Shown here: piece after piece, positions 34,691-44,594 of the stretch
How positions within the stretch are numbered: the first letter of the stretch is position 1
Layout of the letters: each line of letters starts with the position of its first letter
Origin: Septoria linicola
Lineage: Eukaryota; Ascomycota; Dothideomycetes; Mycosphaerellales; Mycosphaerellaceae
Reading direction: 5' to 3'
DNA: 64,000 nt
Assembly (NCBI GenBank): GCA_024114885.1
Contig: CP099425.1
Coordinates: 1,798,001-1,862,000 of the forward strand
The notes under the pieces: model-generated
The model's database searches: none
What the model saw: the letters and a program-made list of their open reading frames with translations, nothing else
What the model was told of the DNA's origin: nothing
Translations under genes and position numbers: made by a program

Positions 34691-35757
34691 ACTTGAAAGG
34701 GCAGTATACGTTGGATTAGGAGTAACAAGACTAATTACTATAGCAGGTGCACCTAGTCGCGTCGCGCGCACCCTAGTGCCAAGATTGTAACCTTTTTTGC
34801 TAGCGTTCTAGCTCCGTCTGTTTGACCTCGATTGAGTCGATCTTGCTTGTATACGACCTACACATCCTCCCACGTCGATAGCCGGTCAACGAATCACTGG
34901 AGAACTGACCAGACAAGGTCCAGACTGAGGTGCTGGATGAAGCCGCGCGGGTCGCATGGCAGCCAGCAAAACACCAGCACTAATGCCTATAAGGAGGCCA
35001 GAGATACCTCGTATCACTTGATCGAGCTCATGGGAGCAGCAAAGGTCATAGCAACCATGTCTCCAGCTGTGACTGGTGTTATCGCGGTCGGGAGCCGTGA
35101 ATTCCAGTGCGCCATGCCGTAAGGAGTGCATGTCAAGAGCAGACAACAAAGCGGCAGTATCACTGTGGCAGAAGACGACTTTCAACAAGCTCGAGAACAC
35201 GGCTTCAGCGTCGCGCTGAAGCTTATTGAAGCTATGGAAATCTTTCGCATTGTGAGAAAGCGTCTCGATGCAAAATACACCCTGACCAACGCTCGACGCT
35301 GACCATCGCATACACTGTTGAATTGGCCTGCTGCTACTAGACAGCTGGACGACGGCACGATCATAGCAGCGTCGAGCTGAACCTCAGAGCTCAGTAGATT
35401 CGGCGGGTCGGAGTTCAGTCTTTGTGCTAACCGCGCCATTTGTGTTACTATGGCTCGGCTAACCAGACGTTGCTGAATGAGATGCCCTATCAAACCTGAG
35501 ACTCAATCACCCTCGCATCGCAATAGCATTCCCCTTCTCGATCATGTTTATTACCGGCAGAGTAGTTGACAAATGTCACATTCCAGACAGCAATGCCGCG
35601 TGCAGCACTGGAATCCGCCAAGGCACGACCACCACTGGATCGTCTGGAACTCAACCCGCCAGAAGTACATAAGACCACGCATCGCTCAATACTCGATCCG
35701 TGTCTGATGCCATCTCATCGAGGAGAAGTAACATATCAAAATCAGTCACCCACCACC
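34691..35757. other. Intergenic right of the island, no supported gene
   Basis: Composition is normal from the first bases, with CpA and TpG frequent. Frames at 34,832-35,122 (+) and 34,886-35,311 (-) overlap each other, have no recognisable domain and no signal. The segment just before 35,758 is the presumed promoter of the small secreted protein. Confidence 0.45.
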
Positions 35758-36164
35758 ATGAAGCTCGTCATCACACTTGCAATCTTTCTTGCGTACATCA
35801 CGACTATAGTTCAGGCTATACCTCCAAGCAGAACCTTCGTTGGTCCCTATGCACAGCTTTTATAGAAAGATGCGGTGCTGATTTGGTTCAGGGACGTCAA
35901 GCTGGCCGATTCCAGTGCTATGTGATCACTTGCATTCCTGGTGCAGTTGGGGATGCACAATGCGTACGTGAGGGTTGCGGCAGCTGTTCGCCGAGAAAGA
36001 GCACATGCCTTGCTGCCGTGGGAAACTCTTCTTCGACGTCGACGACTACGATGACAATTGCAAGCGGGAACAGCACTTTTACTGCCGCGACAATCACCAA
36101 CAGTCTCGGAAGTGTTACTCAAACCAAAGCTCCTGTGGCTACGAAGCCATGCCACGGTGACTAG
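35758..36164 (+). CDS. Small cysteine-rich secreted protein, effector-like
   Basis: ATG at 35,758 opens a strong signal peptide (KLVITLAIFLAYITTIVQA). The frame stops soon after, but a 53-bp interval (35,839-35,891) starting GT, with GCTGAT 12 nt before a TTCAG end, joins it in phase 0 to a frame ending at 36,164. The product has about 117 residues and seven cysteines, six of them in residues 34-66 (QCYVITC, QCVREGCGSC, STC), followed by a Ser/Thr-rich tail that is probably O-glycosylated. Small size, cysteines and position beside an AT-rich repeat island fit the profile of secreted effector candidates in fungi. The function is unknown. The splice site was chosen from the sequence alone; the donor GTTGGT is not ideal. 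Confidence 0.6.
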
Positions 36165-36406
36165 AAGCGACTCGCGGCCGCAGGATCGTCTTAATAGATA
36201 CTGAGGAGCTCGAAGTGAGCGTAGATGATAATGAGTGGAAACAAAGAAGTTGTATTCAATTCTTCACTACCACTGGTACTTTCCATGACCCATGCGCGTC
36301 GCTGTTGCCAAGCTACGATCAGCCAGCAAGTCTGTGCTTATGCTTTCTCATCCTTGCCTGAGACTCCTGACCTCGTTGATTCGCGCAGAACAGTTCTTCT
36401 GAATCG

Positions 36407-37291
36407 ATGTCTGGAGCGAAGATGGCGCACAGTCAGATTCCGAGCGGATCGCAGATGACGACTACGACCGATCCGAGCCATGCATCCTCTCAAGGGATTG
36501 AACCACCTTACACTTTCCCGTGGGGCAAACACAAGGGCAACCAAATCGAGGAGATACCACTTGAATACCTGCGATGGCTTCAGACCAGTTCGAACGCTTA
36601 CAACATCAATTTGACCATGCAAAGAGTGGTAGAAGAGTATGTGGCAGCAACTCTGCACTACCCATCAAGCCAGCCGCTATCTTCCACCTTGCCGGCATCA
36701 CGGCCTGGATCCTCACAGCAGAGGCAACCACTTGGTCCTTTGTCTTCGAACGTCAATCGCTCACAAGTCCCGTATGTCTTGCATTTCGGTAAGCACAAAG
36801 GCCAGCTACTGGCAAATGTGCCGTCCGACTATATCGCATGGCTCAGGCAAAGTGACATGATCAAGGAACGTGAGCAGCTTGCAGAGGCGATGCGAAATTA
36901 TGATGCGGGCCACCACCTTCCGACCGAGTACAAGCTCTGCTTTGACAAATGGAAAGGATACACCTTGGCAGAGGTTGCTCCGTCCTACCTGACAAATCTG
37001 CATGATTCTGATGCTGCTAAAGAAAATGGCGACCTTCGTGCAGCACTTGCCGAGCACAAGCAGGCAAACGCCTTGAAGCAGCGCTTAACTCAAAAATCTG
37101 GCAGTACAAAGAAACCTTTTCACTGCCCGTCAGAGGTGACGACCGACTATCGTCGTTACTACTACAATGGCGACCGCAAAGGAGGACAGATGTGGATAGG
37201 TTGTAATGACGCCCTCAAGTATTTCGGCGCTGACAGGAATGCCATGAGAGCGGCAGGGCTGCGTCCTTTCACCAGAGGACAACGCTTCTGA
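36407..37291 (+). CDS. Protein with three DUF3820-like repeats
   Basis: Single-exon protein of 294 residues. Three segments follow one pattern, aromatic-x-x-x-G/D-K-x-K-G with a following P-x-x-Y-x-x-x-L: residues about 35-58 (WGKHKGNQIEEIPLEYLRWL), 122-145 (FGKHKGQLLANVPSDYIAWL) and 175-198 (FDKWKGYTLAEVAPSYLTNL). This is the signature of DUF3820, also called putative quorum-sensing-regulated virulence factor, a small fold near exonuclease-like proteins in bacteria. Between them lie Ser/Pro/Gln linkers. The C-terminal 60 residues (HCPSEVTTDYRRYYYNG, MWIGCNDALKYF) form a further unit I do not recognise. Nuclease or nucleic-acid binding is possible but not shown. An alternative start is the second Met (MAHSQ). 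Confidence 0.75.
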   Translation: MSGAKMAHSQIPSGSQMTTTTDPSHASSQGIEPPYTFPWGKHKGNQIEEIPLEYLRWLQTSSNAYNINLTMQRVVEEYVAATLHYPSSQPLSSTLPASRPGSSQQRQPLGPLSSNVNRSQVPYVLHFGKHKGQLLANVPSDYIAWLRQSDMIKEREQLAEAMRNYDAGHHLPTEYKLCFDKWKGYTLAEVAPSYLTNLHDSDAAKENGDLRAALAEHKQANALKQRLTQKSGSTKKPFHCPSEVTTDYRRYYYNGDRKGGQMWIGCNDALKYFGADRNAMRAAGLRPFTRGQRF

Positions 37292-37787
37292 CTGCATCAA
37301 GTGTTCGCATACGCCAAGCACTTTGGGACGACTAAGGGCGAGACGCCCACAAAAGCCATGAATAAATTCAAAGCGAGGAAGTACAGTGGTTGAACAGTGT
37401 CGATCGCAGTGGCTACAGTATCTCTACTGGAAGCATTGTCGAGACGATTTTGGAGGGGCCTTGCTGGGCCTTGAGCGAGCTCTCTGTTGATTAGAGAGGA
37501 TGATTGTCGCAGTACGCAGCAGTCCATTACACAGTGAGGCACAAATGCGTGAAGGCCTGAGAGAGCGGAGCTCGTAAGCATCAAATGTGTTCAAGTGTTC
37601 TTGCCTTTGAATCAAATCGCACTATACTCTATACTGTGTGGATTTGCGGACGTCGCGACGCACACTCGCTTGATCAGGAGCTGCTTCTTCGTTACAGTGA
37701 CTGCACCAGTCGCCTCCTTTCGTATACACCTATGCCACGAGTTATCGCATACCACTGCACTTCTGAAACCAACTGAACTTACCTAAC
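37292..37787. other. Intergenic, no supported gene
   Basis: Short overlapping frames only. The segment holds the 3' region of the DUF3820 gene and the presumed promoter of the SIMPL-domain gene. Confidence 0.5.
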
Positions 37788-38531
37788 ATGACCTTAGACC
37801 CACGCAACAAACACTTCGAGATTATCCTCAAGGGCGAGGCCGAAACATTCCTACCTGCCGAACGCGCCGTCCTCGGTATCGAAGTGTCTGGACGAGACTT
37901 GGATAAACAAGCAGTAGCCAAACATGTCCTCTTGACAGCGCGACGAGTAGAGACACTGCTCACCCAGCTTGCACCCCAGATGAACACCGTCGAGGCACGG
38001 GCAGAGGCGCCAGTCGACTATTGGAGCAGAACCTCGCTGAGCGAGAACAGTGATGTATCTGGCGTTCCAGGCAGACTGGATGCTGCTCTTCCTCAGCATA
38101 CGGCCAAGGTGGAATTCGAGGCAAGATTTCAGCATTTCACGGCTCTCTCTGGACTGATCACGGATCTCGCATTGATTTCGCCGATCGTTCAGACCAAGCC
38201 GGTACAATGGATACTGCAAGATCCTACCAAAGACGCTCATCGCGCCGACCTTCGTGCCAAAGCCGCCACGAACGCGTACCGAAAGGCACTCGATTATGCC
38301 CATGCCATGGGCTACAGCCAAGTTAGACCTCACCAGCTCAAAGAGTGTCATGCGAATGCGAATTCGTCGAAGATGAAGGGTGGCCGCATGGCCTCGAACC
38401 ACGAACGGACGTCCAAAAATCTGGCAGAGATTCTTGGCCTGAGAGACATCAGCGCTGGGAGTTTCGAATATCAGCCTGACGACATCAAAGTCAGTGTCGT
38501 GATTGAGGCAATTTTTCATGCTACGTTGTAA
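37788..38531 (+). CDS. SIMPL/DUF541-domain protein
   Basis: Single-exon protein of 247 residues. The start fits the family (GEAETFLPAERAVLGIEVSG, with the repeated beta-strand pattern after a Gly-x-Gly-like start). The centre has KVEFEARFQHFTALSGLITDLALI and LRAKAATNAYRKALDYAHAMG, matching the conserved region in which an A-x-x-K-A helix precedes the C-terminal sheet. DUF541/SIMPL proteins occur in bacteria, archaea and many fungi; the function in fungi is unknown. No signal peptide or membrane segment is seen, so it is probably cytosolic. The opposite-strand frame at 37,851-38,681 is its shadow. Confidence 0.75.
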   Translation: MTLDPRNKHFEIILKGEAETFLPAERAVLGIEVSGRDLDKQAVAKHVLLTARRVETLLTQLAPQMNTVEARAEAPVDYWSRTSLSENSDVSGVPGRLDAALPQHTAKVEFEARFQHFTALSGLITDLALISPIVQTKPVQWILQDPTKDAHRADLRAKAATNAYRKALDYAHAMGYSQVRPHQLKECHANANSSKMKGGRMASNHERTSKNLAEILGLRDISAGSFEYQPDDIKVSVVIEAIFHATL

Positions 38532-39181
38532 GCATGCTGAGTTGCTGAGGATAGCATTCTCAGGGCATAACTTGATGAACAGGTAGACCAAATGTTTGGC
38601 AGACGCGTCGTGGTTGTCCCACAATCCTTGTGTAACGGATAAGTCAGCGTGGTTCACCAATGATATCTGTTCACTTGTCACCGAGTCCGTGCTTCAAACT
38701 CTTGTTTTGAACTCAATCTTGATTCCCCTCATCCTATCACCTCGTCTCGAAGATCATCGTCTGTTTGAGCCGCTTCTAACATATCGAGCAGGGCAGCGAG
38801 GTACGTACATAATCACGTCGCTAGCCAATGTACAAAATAAGTCGTAGCCATCTGCACGTGTGCAGTGCTTCCAAATCATCCTCCCGGATCAGCTCTCCGA
38901 ATAGATCCTAAGACAATCACAGACCAATAGAGCACAGTTCCTACACGGCTCTAGACTCCCCCATGTACCCCGCATGGCTGTTTGCCTCTACCGTTGCAGC
39001 AGCTTGTGGCAGATCTCTCTGAGCGACAGAGCGATCGAGGCGTAGCTCCGGCGACATGGAGGTTCGCCCAGTCAATGGGGTAGATCTCAGGTAGGTAGAG
39101 CGGGCTGCAGGTGCTCAGGTAGAAGCATTGTCTACCTTATAGCTAGGTACCTCTGCTCGACCTTTCTCTTTTACACTATAG
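38532..39181. other. Intergenic, with possible 5' exon of catalase-like gene
   Basis: No convincing frame. Because the catalase-like reading frame is open upstream of its first ATG and is preceded by an acceptor (TTTACACTATAG ending at 39,181), a short first exon probably lies here, but I could not place it. Confidence 0.45.
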
Positions 39182-40516
39182 GTCATCATTGAGTCTACGA
39201 AGAAACGCACATTGGGCCTTGAAGATCTGCCCATTCGAAAGAAACTCAGAGACAATTACAGCGCCGCCATCATGGCTGACAAGAGTTACATTCACTGGGA
39301 TGCTGAGGGCGTTGAGGTGTTGCAGCCAGGCGAGAAGGAGAAGATTTGGGAGGTCTCGGAGCAGTTCAAGCGCATGCAAATGATGAACTTCAATGAGCAC
39401 CACCACTGTCTCCGTGGAACGCACTTGAAGACGCAAGGCGTGAGTCTATTGCGCCGGACTTCACAAGACTTACTGACTCCATATCTGTAGTGCGTTATTG
39501 GCAAGTTCGCCGTCAACGACAACCTCCCACCACACCTCGCACAGGGAATGTTCAAGAAATCCGGCACATACGACTGCATCATGCGCTATTCGTCGCTCAC
39601 TCCTAAGCTCGTACCAGATAATGTGCCAGCACCACGTGGTGTCGGCCTGAAGGTCTTTGGCGTTGAGGGCGAAAAGATCTGGGGCGAGGATAAGAAGACG
39701 CAGGATTTCACATTTAATAACTACCCCATCTTGGAGCTGCGTACTCCAGTTGCCACATGTGAGATTGCAGACAGCCTCGAGAAGAACTGGAATCAACTCG
39801 ACAAGTTCGTGGACTACCTAAAGGGTCGTGATGATGCTGAGGTGGCATGCGCGCCAGCTGCCATTCCAAGACAACATAGTAAGTGTGAAGGATAAACTCA
39901 CTGCTGGGGCACGTTCTCTAACTGTGTCATAGTGGTTGCCATGACCGAATGGTCCCAGTCCGCATACCGATACGGCGACTACGTTGCCAAGTTCGCACTC
40001 TTCCCAGACAGCGAGGAGCAGAAGAAGCTGGAGAAGGAGTACATCACCGATGATGATGCGGTCAACATTCTGTCTCAGCACACGCGTGCTTTCCACCAGA
40101 ACCACAAGGTTTCATACAGCTTCAAGGTCCAGCTTCTAGAGAACCTGGACGAGCAGTCTGTCGATGATATTGGACTTGAGTGGAATGCCAACAAGTACCC
40201 ATGGCAAGAAGTCGGAAAGCTCGAGTTCGACCCACAAGATTCCTGGCTTCCTGAGTTCAGAGTGTGGTGGGACGACCGCATCACTGTCAATGGCTGGCAC
40301 GGACTCAAGGAGCACCAGCCCCTCGGTAGCACCAACCGCATGCGCAGAGTGGTCTACGCCGAGAGCAGGAAGCTTCGTCTGCGCGTCAATGCATACAAAG
40401 ACTACATCGAGCCATCCAGCCTCGCGGAGGTGCCAGCGCCTATTCCAGCGATTCTCCAAAAGATCAACCCAGAGGCAGGCCAGAAAGTCACATACTCTAG
40501 CGACATCAAGGTTTGA
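39182..40516 (+). CDS. Catalase-like heme-domain protein
   Basis: Exons 39,182-39,439, 39,491-39,878 and 39,933-40,516 are separated by introns of 51 and 54 bp with GTGAGT/GTAAGT donors. The second junction recreates an ATG codon. Exon 1 has EHHHCLRGTHLKTQG and exon 2 CVIGKFAVNDNLPPHLAQGMF, MRYS and RGVGLKVFG, which match the N-terminal barrel of the catalase-like family. Exon 3 ends with HQPLGSTNRMRRVVY, the counterpart of the HxPLGxxNRxR segment. At about 380-410 residues it is shorter than classical catalases (over 480) and belongs with the catalase-related proteins common in fungi, whose activity is often peroxidase- or oxygenase-like or unknown. The first in-frame ATG is 39,272, but homologous-looking sequence (KKRTLGLEDLPIRKKLRDN) precedes it, so the true start is in an upstream exon. 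Confidence 0.82.
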
Positions 40517-40754
40517 GGTGTCTCGGGGTGTGAGCAGTGGCATGGAGCGCTAGCAGTCGTAGCAGTACTCGAGTAGATTTTGATACCATTGTACATATCC
40601 AAGCATTGACTCCTGTCGTTTCCCAACGCTGAATAGTGCACATAAAACCAATGATCCCTCTGCCAGAGGTAGAAAGTTTATCCTCATTGTTCAACCTTCC
40701 TGGAGTGCTGACATGCTGATCGCTCGCATTCTGTTGGTCGATAGGACGAGCTGG

Positions 40755-41768
40755 CTACCAGAATAGGTGTTTTGGAAAATGCGATTGAGCCGCGTCCAGG
40801 CTTTTGGCCGTCCCTGGCTTGTCAGCGCCTTGTAGAGGCTGCCACGACTGATCGGGCGGCTGCATCTGTGATTGCATTTGTGGCTGAGGCACTGGATGCT
40901 GTTGCTGCTGCTGTTGTGCAGAACGCAGGTGATTCGAGATCGAAAACAATGCTTCGCCAGCCTCTCTAGTCTCTTCGCTATATCGCCGTTCGGTGCGGTC
41001 TATCCGATTGATCTCTGGTTGCGGCCATGAGTCGGTTCGAGTATGCGTTGAGGGAAAGCTCTGATAGTGATCGCTATCATCGACAGTTGGCATACTGGTT
41101 CTGGTTTCGATGCTCGTAGGTGGCACTGTTGATCTGGCAGGAGAAGGACGCTCGTGGTGCGTGTATGCGGATCTCGAGTCCGCTTCCAGTGCTGGATCAT
41201 AGACTGAGCGTGGCTCGGGTTTCACTGCTGGCGCATACGACCGTCGCCCATTCTCCCATGCTCTGATGGTGTCCAGACGGGTCAATGGATGTTGTGTCCA
41301 GTGTTCCTGGCCTGACATGGCACTACTCCATGTTTGGTGGCTCGGGGCATTCGCAGACCTCGCAGCTTCGCTTTGCAGAACATCCAGCAGTTCAGCATCG
41401 CTCACACGGCCCAACAACGCGACGAGAAGGCGCTCGGTATCTTGCAGACGGTCCTGCAGCGAACGTAAATAATCCTTGGCTGGCCCACTACGGACGCGTT
41501 AGTGGATGTTGGTAAGTGATCGTCTCTATATAGGCCAACCAACCGTTTCTTCGTTTCACTCCACCAGCATTCTTCATTATGCAGTCGGCACTGGTCACAC
41601 ACTGGTCTACGTGTCACAATGTAAGGTTAGCAGATTGGCGCGTGTAAGGAAGTATCTGGTACACCGTGCATACTTTTCGCCACTACACTTCTGTCTTTTG
41701 CCGCGACACACAGCACAAGCTGCCGTTATACGCGATCTTCGAATCTTCTCTGGAGCTGCTGTGGGCAT
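40755..41768 (-). CDS. Zn2Cys6 DNA-binding protein lacking a regulatory domain
   Basis: Exons 41,768-41,674, 41,606-41,544 and 41,487-40,755 are joined over introns of 67 bp (GTATGC, GCTAAC, CGTAG) and 56 bp (GTTGGT, ACTAAC, CGTAG), giving about 296 residues. Residues about 18-48 form a Zn(II)2Cys6 cluster (CAVCRGKRQKC, then CDQCRLHNEEC) with a basic N-terminal arm (KIRRSR). A linker and coiled coil follow (AKDYLRSLQDRLQDTERLLV). The rest is Ser/Pro/Gln-rich, including a poly-Gln run. The fungal transcription-factor domain normally found after this is absent. The neighbouring divergent gene at 41,965 has exactly that missing part. Either this is a genuine short DNA-binding protein or half of a split gene. 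Its reading frame is intact. Confidence 0.78.
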
Positions 41769-41964
41769 TATTGCGATTATGAATGCGTCGACTTCGCTGG
41801 GCGGGCTTGTCTGGTGAGAGAAGCGAGAAGGAACTGCCACAAAGATGCGACCTCGGCCTTCAGCTTTGCCAAGGGCTTTACTTTCATCCAGATTTCAACC
41901 TGACTGCTTCTCGCCACACACCATAGCCATCTACATGACCGTGCGCTGATGGGACCTGCATAGC
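41769..41964. promoter_or_regulatory. Short divergent intergenic region between two regulator halves
   Basis: 196 bp separate the start codons of the two head-to-head transcription-factor genes and must hold any promoters of both. An in-frame TGA at 41,947 bounds the plus-strand gene. A possible inversion breakpoint should lie in or near this segment. Confidence 0.4.
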
Positions 41965-44001
41965 ATGGATGGGTCCACGGCGGATGCGACTGACTCGCCC
42001 GCCAGTACAACGCAAAGCACTGCACATACAACAAACGAGACCGGATCACTGACCCAGCAATCTCCGCACGAAAGCCGGTTCATTGGCAGCAGCTCCGGAG
42101 TATACTTCATCAACACTGTCAAACAGGCCTTCGAGACTTCCATACAGCAGGACGAATCAGGCCGTCTACCTGCTGCAGAAGAGACCGTTGGAGGCGAAGA
42201 TGACTTTGCGCCATCTGCTCGCAACTCTCCGGAGCGTGGCCAAGCGTTTGAGCTGAACATTAGCAGTCAACGGGCAATTGAAGTCAGCAGTTCCGCTCAA
42301 TTGGGCTCGTTACCCGCTTATGAGACTGCACAGCTCATGACTATAGAGTACTTCAAGACGTGGCATCCTATAGTACCGTTTTTGTCTGGAGCTGCCTTCC
42401 TGCAGGAACTGGAAGGCTTATACCAGGATCCAAGAACTTCGAGAGGCGCGGGCAGAATACCTGCGGACAGGCAGAAATTGTGCAATCTGATCATTTTCCA
42501 ATGCGTAATAGCGATTGGGGGCTCTGGATTGCCGCCTTCCCAGGCGGCGCCATCGGTTCTGCCATCCAGGTCTAATTTGCTCTCTTTGGTCGCCTCGCTG
42601 GCTTCCAGGCACGACATACTGACAGTGCAGACCCTACTAGCAGCACAAGTCTATTGTATTTCGACCCTTGCCCTACGTACCGCATCCTCAATTGGTGGCC
42701 TGCTCTGCAAGCTCTTGTTCCACGCAGGTTTACACCGATGTCCTTATCGTTATCCTCAGCTATCTAATGATGACCGCGATCTTCGCAAGAGGATACTTTG
42801 GAGCGCGTACGCACTTGATCGGTATCTCTGCCAAGCTCTCGGTATCCCTGTGTCTCTTTCCGACGCAGAAATCGATGTGTGTCTCTCAGGGCGAGAAGAG
42901 ATACATGGCAGCAGCCCTCATGATCGCAATGGGGTCCCAGTGCTCTCGCGCCAAGGGTCTAGCGCCAACGGTCTTCCTACTGCTGGTGTGACGATCGGTC
43001 CTGGCGTGAACCCTGAGATGGGCACACTATCAGGCGGGTCGGCTCCAAATCGTGCTGAGAGTCAGCCGCAATCTACTGCTGAGAACAAGCTGGAGGTGAT
43101 CTTAGCAAACTTCGTGGACTATGGCAAGCTAGCTGGTAGAGTGATGGAAGTCTACCACACTTCTCTGCACGCGCGTGCTCACGATCCTCGCAAAGTCTTG
43201 TTCCTACGTTCAGACGTGGACAGATGGTTCAACAGCATGCCAGAAGAGCCAATATACGCGTATGGCGGAAACGGTGCGGACGAGCAGATCATACGTTTTC
43301 TGCCGTTCCTGCACGTGCTCTACGAGCAACTCAAGATATCGATACATCGTCCGGCATTATCCCTTCCGAGGACTTCGCCTGAGTTCCATCACGCGCTACA
43401 AGTCACAATTCGTGCGGCCAAAAGAACTATCCTGGCCCTCGAACGTCAAGCTCAGCTATTTTGGCCGGGTTACGTAGCATCTATATGGATGTCGGGATTG
43501 ATCATCTCTTTTGCATGCCAAATTGGTCTCTACAACACCTCTCAAGGCTCTCAGGAGATCATGCGCTGTCTGGATCTCCTCAAGAAGATGGGCGAGCGCT
43601 GGCGAAGCTCACAGCGATGCTATGCTGCCCTATCAACTTTACTGTCTGATCTTCAGAAGACACTGCAGCGCACAAGGCCCGGCACTCCTACTGCTGATGA
43701 TACCTTTGCACGTCCAGCGAAACGACAACGACACGATGGAGGCCCTGGATTCGAGCACAGCCGGCCCATCATGTCCATGTCGCCCACATCGCAGCCAGAC
43801 GCATCCGGTGCTATCAAGTCTGTGGCTCAGCAGAAAGCAGGCTACGCAACTCCAATGTCTGCTAACAATACTGCAGAATGGGATGTCAATGACTTCTTTG
43901 CAGATCTAAGCTGGGAGAACCTCTTCGACATTGGTGACATAGCACAAGACTCAGACATGCAGTTTTTTGGACAAGTGACATCGGTCCCGGGCACAAAGTG
44001 A
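41965..44001 (+). CDS. Fungal transcription-factor-domain protein without zinc cluster
   Basis: Single-exon frame of 678 residues. SRFIGSSSGVYFINTVKQAF at about residues 38-57 is the conserved segment that in related Zn2Cys6 regulators lies after the zinc cluster and linker. It is followed by YFKTWHPIVPFL (residue about 132) and the fungal-specific transcription factor domain: LCKLLFHAGLHRCPYR, RKRILWSAYALDRYLCQALGIP and LSDAEIDVCL (about residues 245-310). The C-terminus is acidic and aromatic (WDVNDFFADLSWENLFDIGD), a likely activation region, after a basic KRQRH stretch. No Cys6 cluster is present at the N-terminus, and an upstream in-frame stop at 41,947 prevents extension. A DNA-binding cluster of this type sits on the opposite strand just upstream. 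Confidence 0.82.
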   Translation: MDGSTADATDSPASTTQSTAHTTNETGSLTQQSPHESRFIGSSSGVYFINTVKQAFETSIQQDESGRLPAAEETVGGEDDFAPSARNSPERGQAFELNISSQRAIEVSSSAQLGSLPAYETAQLMTIEYFKTWHPIVPFLSGAAFLQELEGLYQDPRTSRGAGRIPADRQKLCNLIIFQCVIAIGGSGLPPSQAAPSVLPSRSNLLSLVASLASRHDILTVQTLLAAQVYCISTLALRTASSIGGLLCKLLFHAGLHRCPYRYPQLSNDDRDLRKRILWSAYALDRYLCQALGIPVSLSDAEIDVCLSGREEIHGSSPHDRNGVPVLSRQGSSANGLPTAGVTIGPGVNPEMGTLSGGSAPNRAESQPQSTAENKLEVILANFVDYGKLAGRVMEVYHTSLHARAHDPRKVLFLRSDVDRWFNSMPEEPIYAYGGNGADEQIIRFLPFLHVLYEQLKISIHRPALSLPRTSPEFHHALQVTIRAAKRTILALERQAQLFWPGYVASIWMSGLIISFACQIGLYNTSQGSQEIMRCLDLLKKMGERWRSSQRCYAALSTLLSDLQKTLQRTRPGTPTADDTFARPAKRQRHDGGPGFEHSRPIMSMSPTSQPDASGAIKSVAQQKAGYATPMSANNTAEWDVNDFFADLSWENLFDIGDIAQDSDMQFFGQVTSVPGTK

Positions 44002-44594
44002 GGTCACTTGGTCTACAATGCTAATGCCGTCTGGAAAGTTCGAAGCCCAATCCCGTAGCTGGCAACACGGATGGCAACATTTCATGCTGCGACCCTCATC
44101 ATGCCGTTAGCCGAGATCTACCCCAGTCAACCTTATCTCTACATACATCATGCCTGCAAGCTGGCCACTGTACGTGGTTGAACAAGCTTGAACTGAGGAG
44201 TCAAGAGCGCTTGATTGGTCGTGGGCTGACTGAGTTCCTGGTCTCCGGCGCTGTGAAGACAAATGTCTCTCTATAGATCGGCGTTACGGAAACAGCCTGC
44301 GATCAAGACTTGTCGTCGGGTGTGCCAGCTCACTATATGCAGCTGCCAGGAATCACAAGACGTTCCGTTTCTCAATCCGGCTGGCTCGCGCGTTGCGAAG
44401 CCTACCAGAGCTATGTGTTGTGCTCACAGCCTGATGAATTCATGCGGAGGTCGAATCTGCCTGCGACAGACCGAGATATGATCTAGACTTTACTCGTCAG
44501 ATATGTCACGCCCTTTCTGGCCACGCACTTCGTACTCTTTCCGCGAATCGAGTGCCTGTAAGTTTCGATCAAGACTGGGACCATTCCCCACATC
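44002..44594. other. Intergenic, no supported gene
   Basis: A 72-codon plus frame at 44,263 has many cysteines but no signal or family resemblance. The right part is the presumed promoter of the GH76 gene. Confidence 0.5.

Noticed and set aside
34886..35311. 141-codon minus-strand frame right of the island
   Set aside because: Overlaps a plus-strand frame of equal quality; no motif, no signal, no codon evidence.
37851..38681. 276-codon minus-strand frame
   Set aside because: Opposite strand of the SIMPL-domain gene, which has clear family resemblance; the shadow has none.
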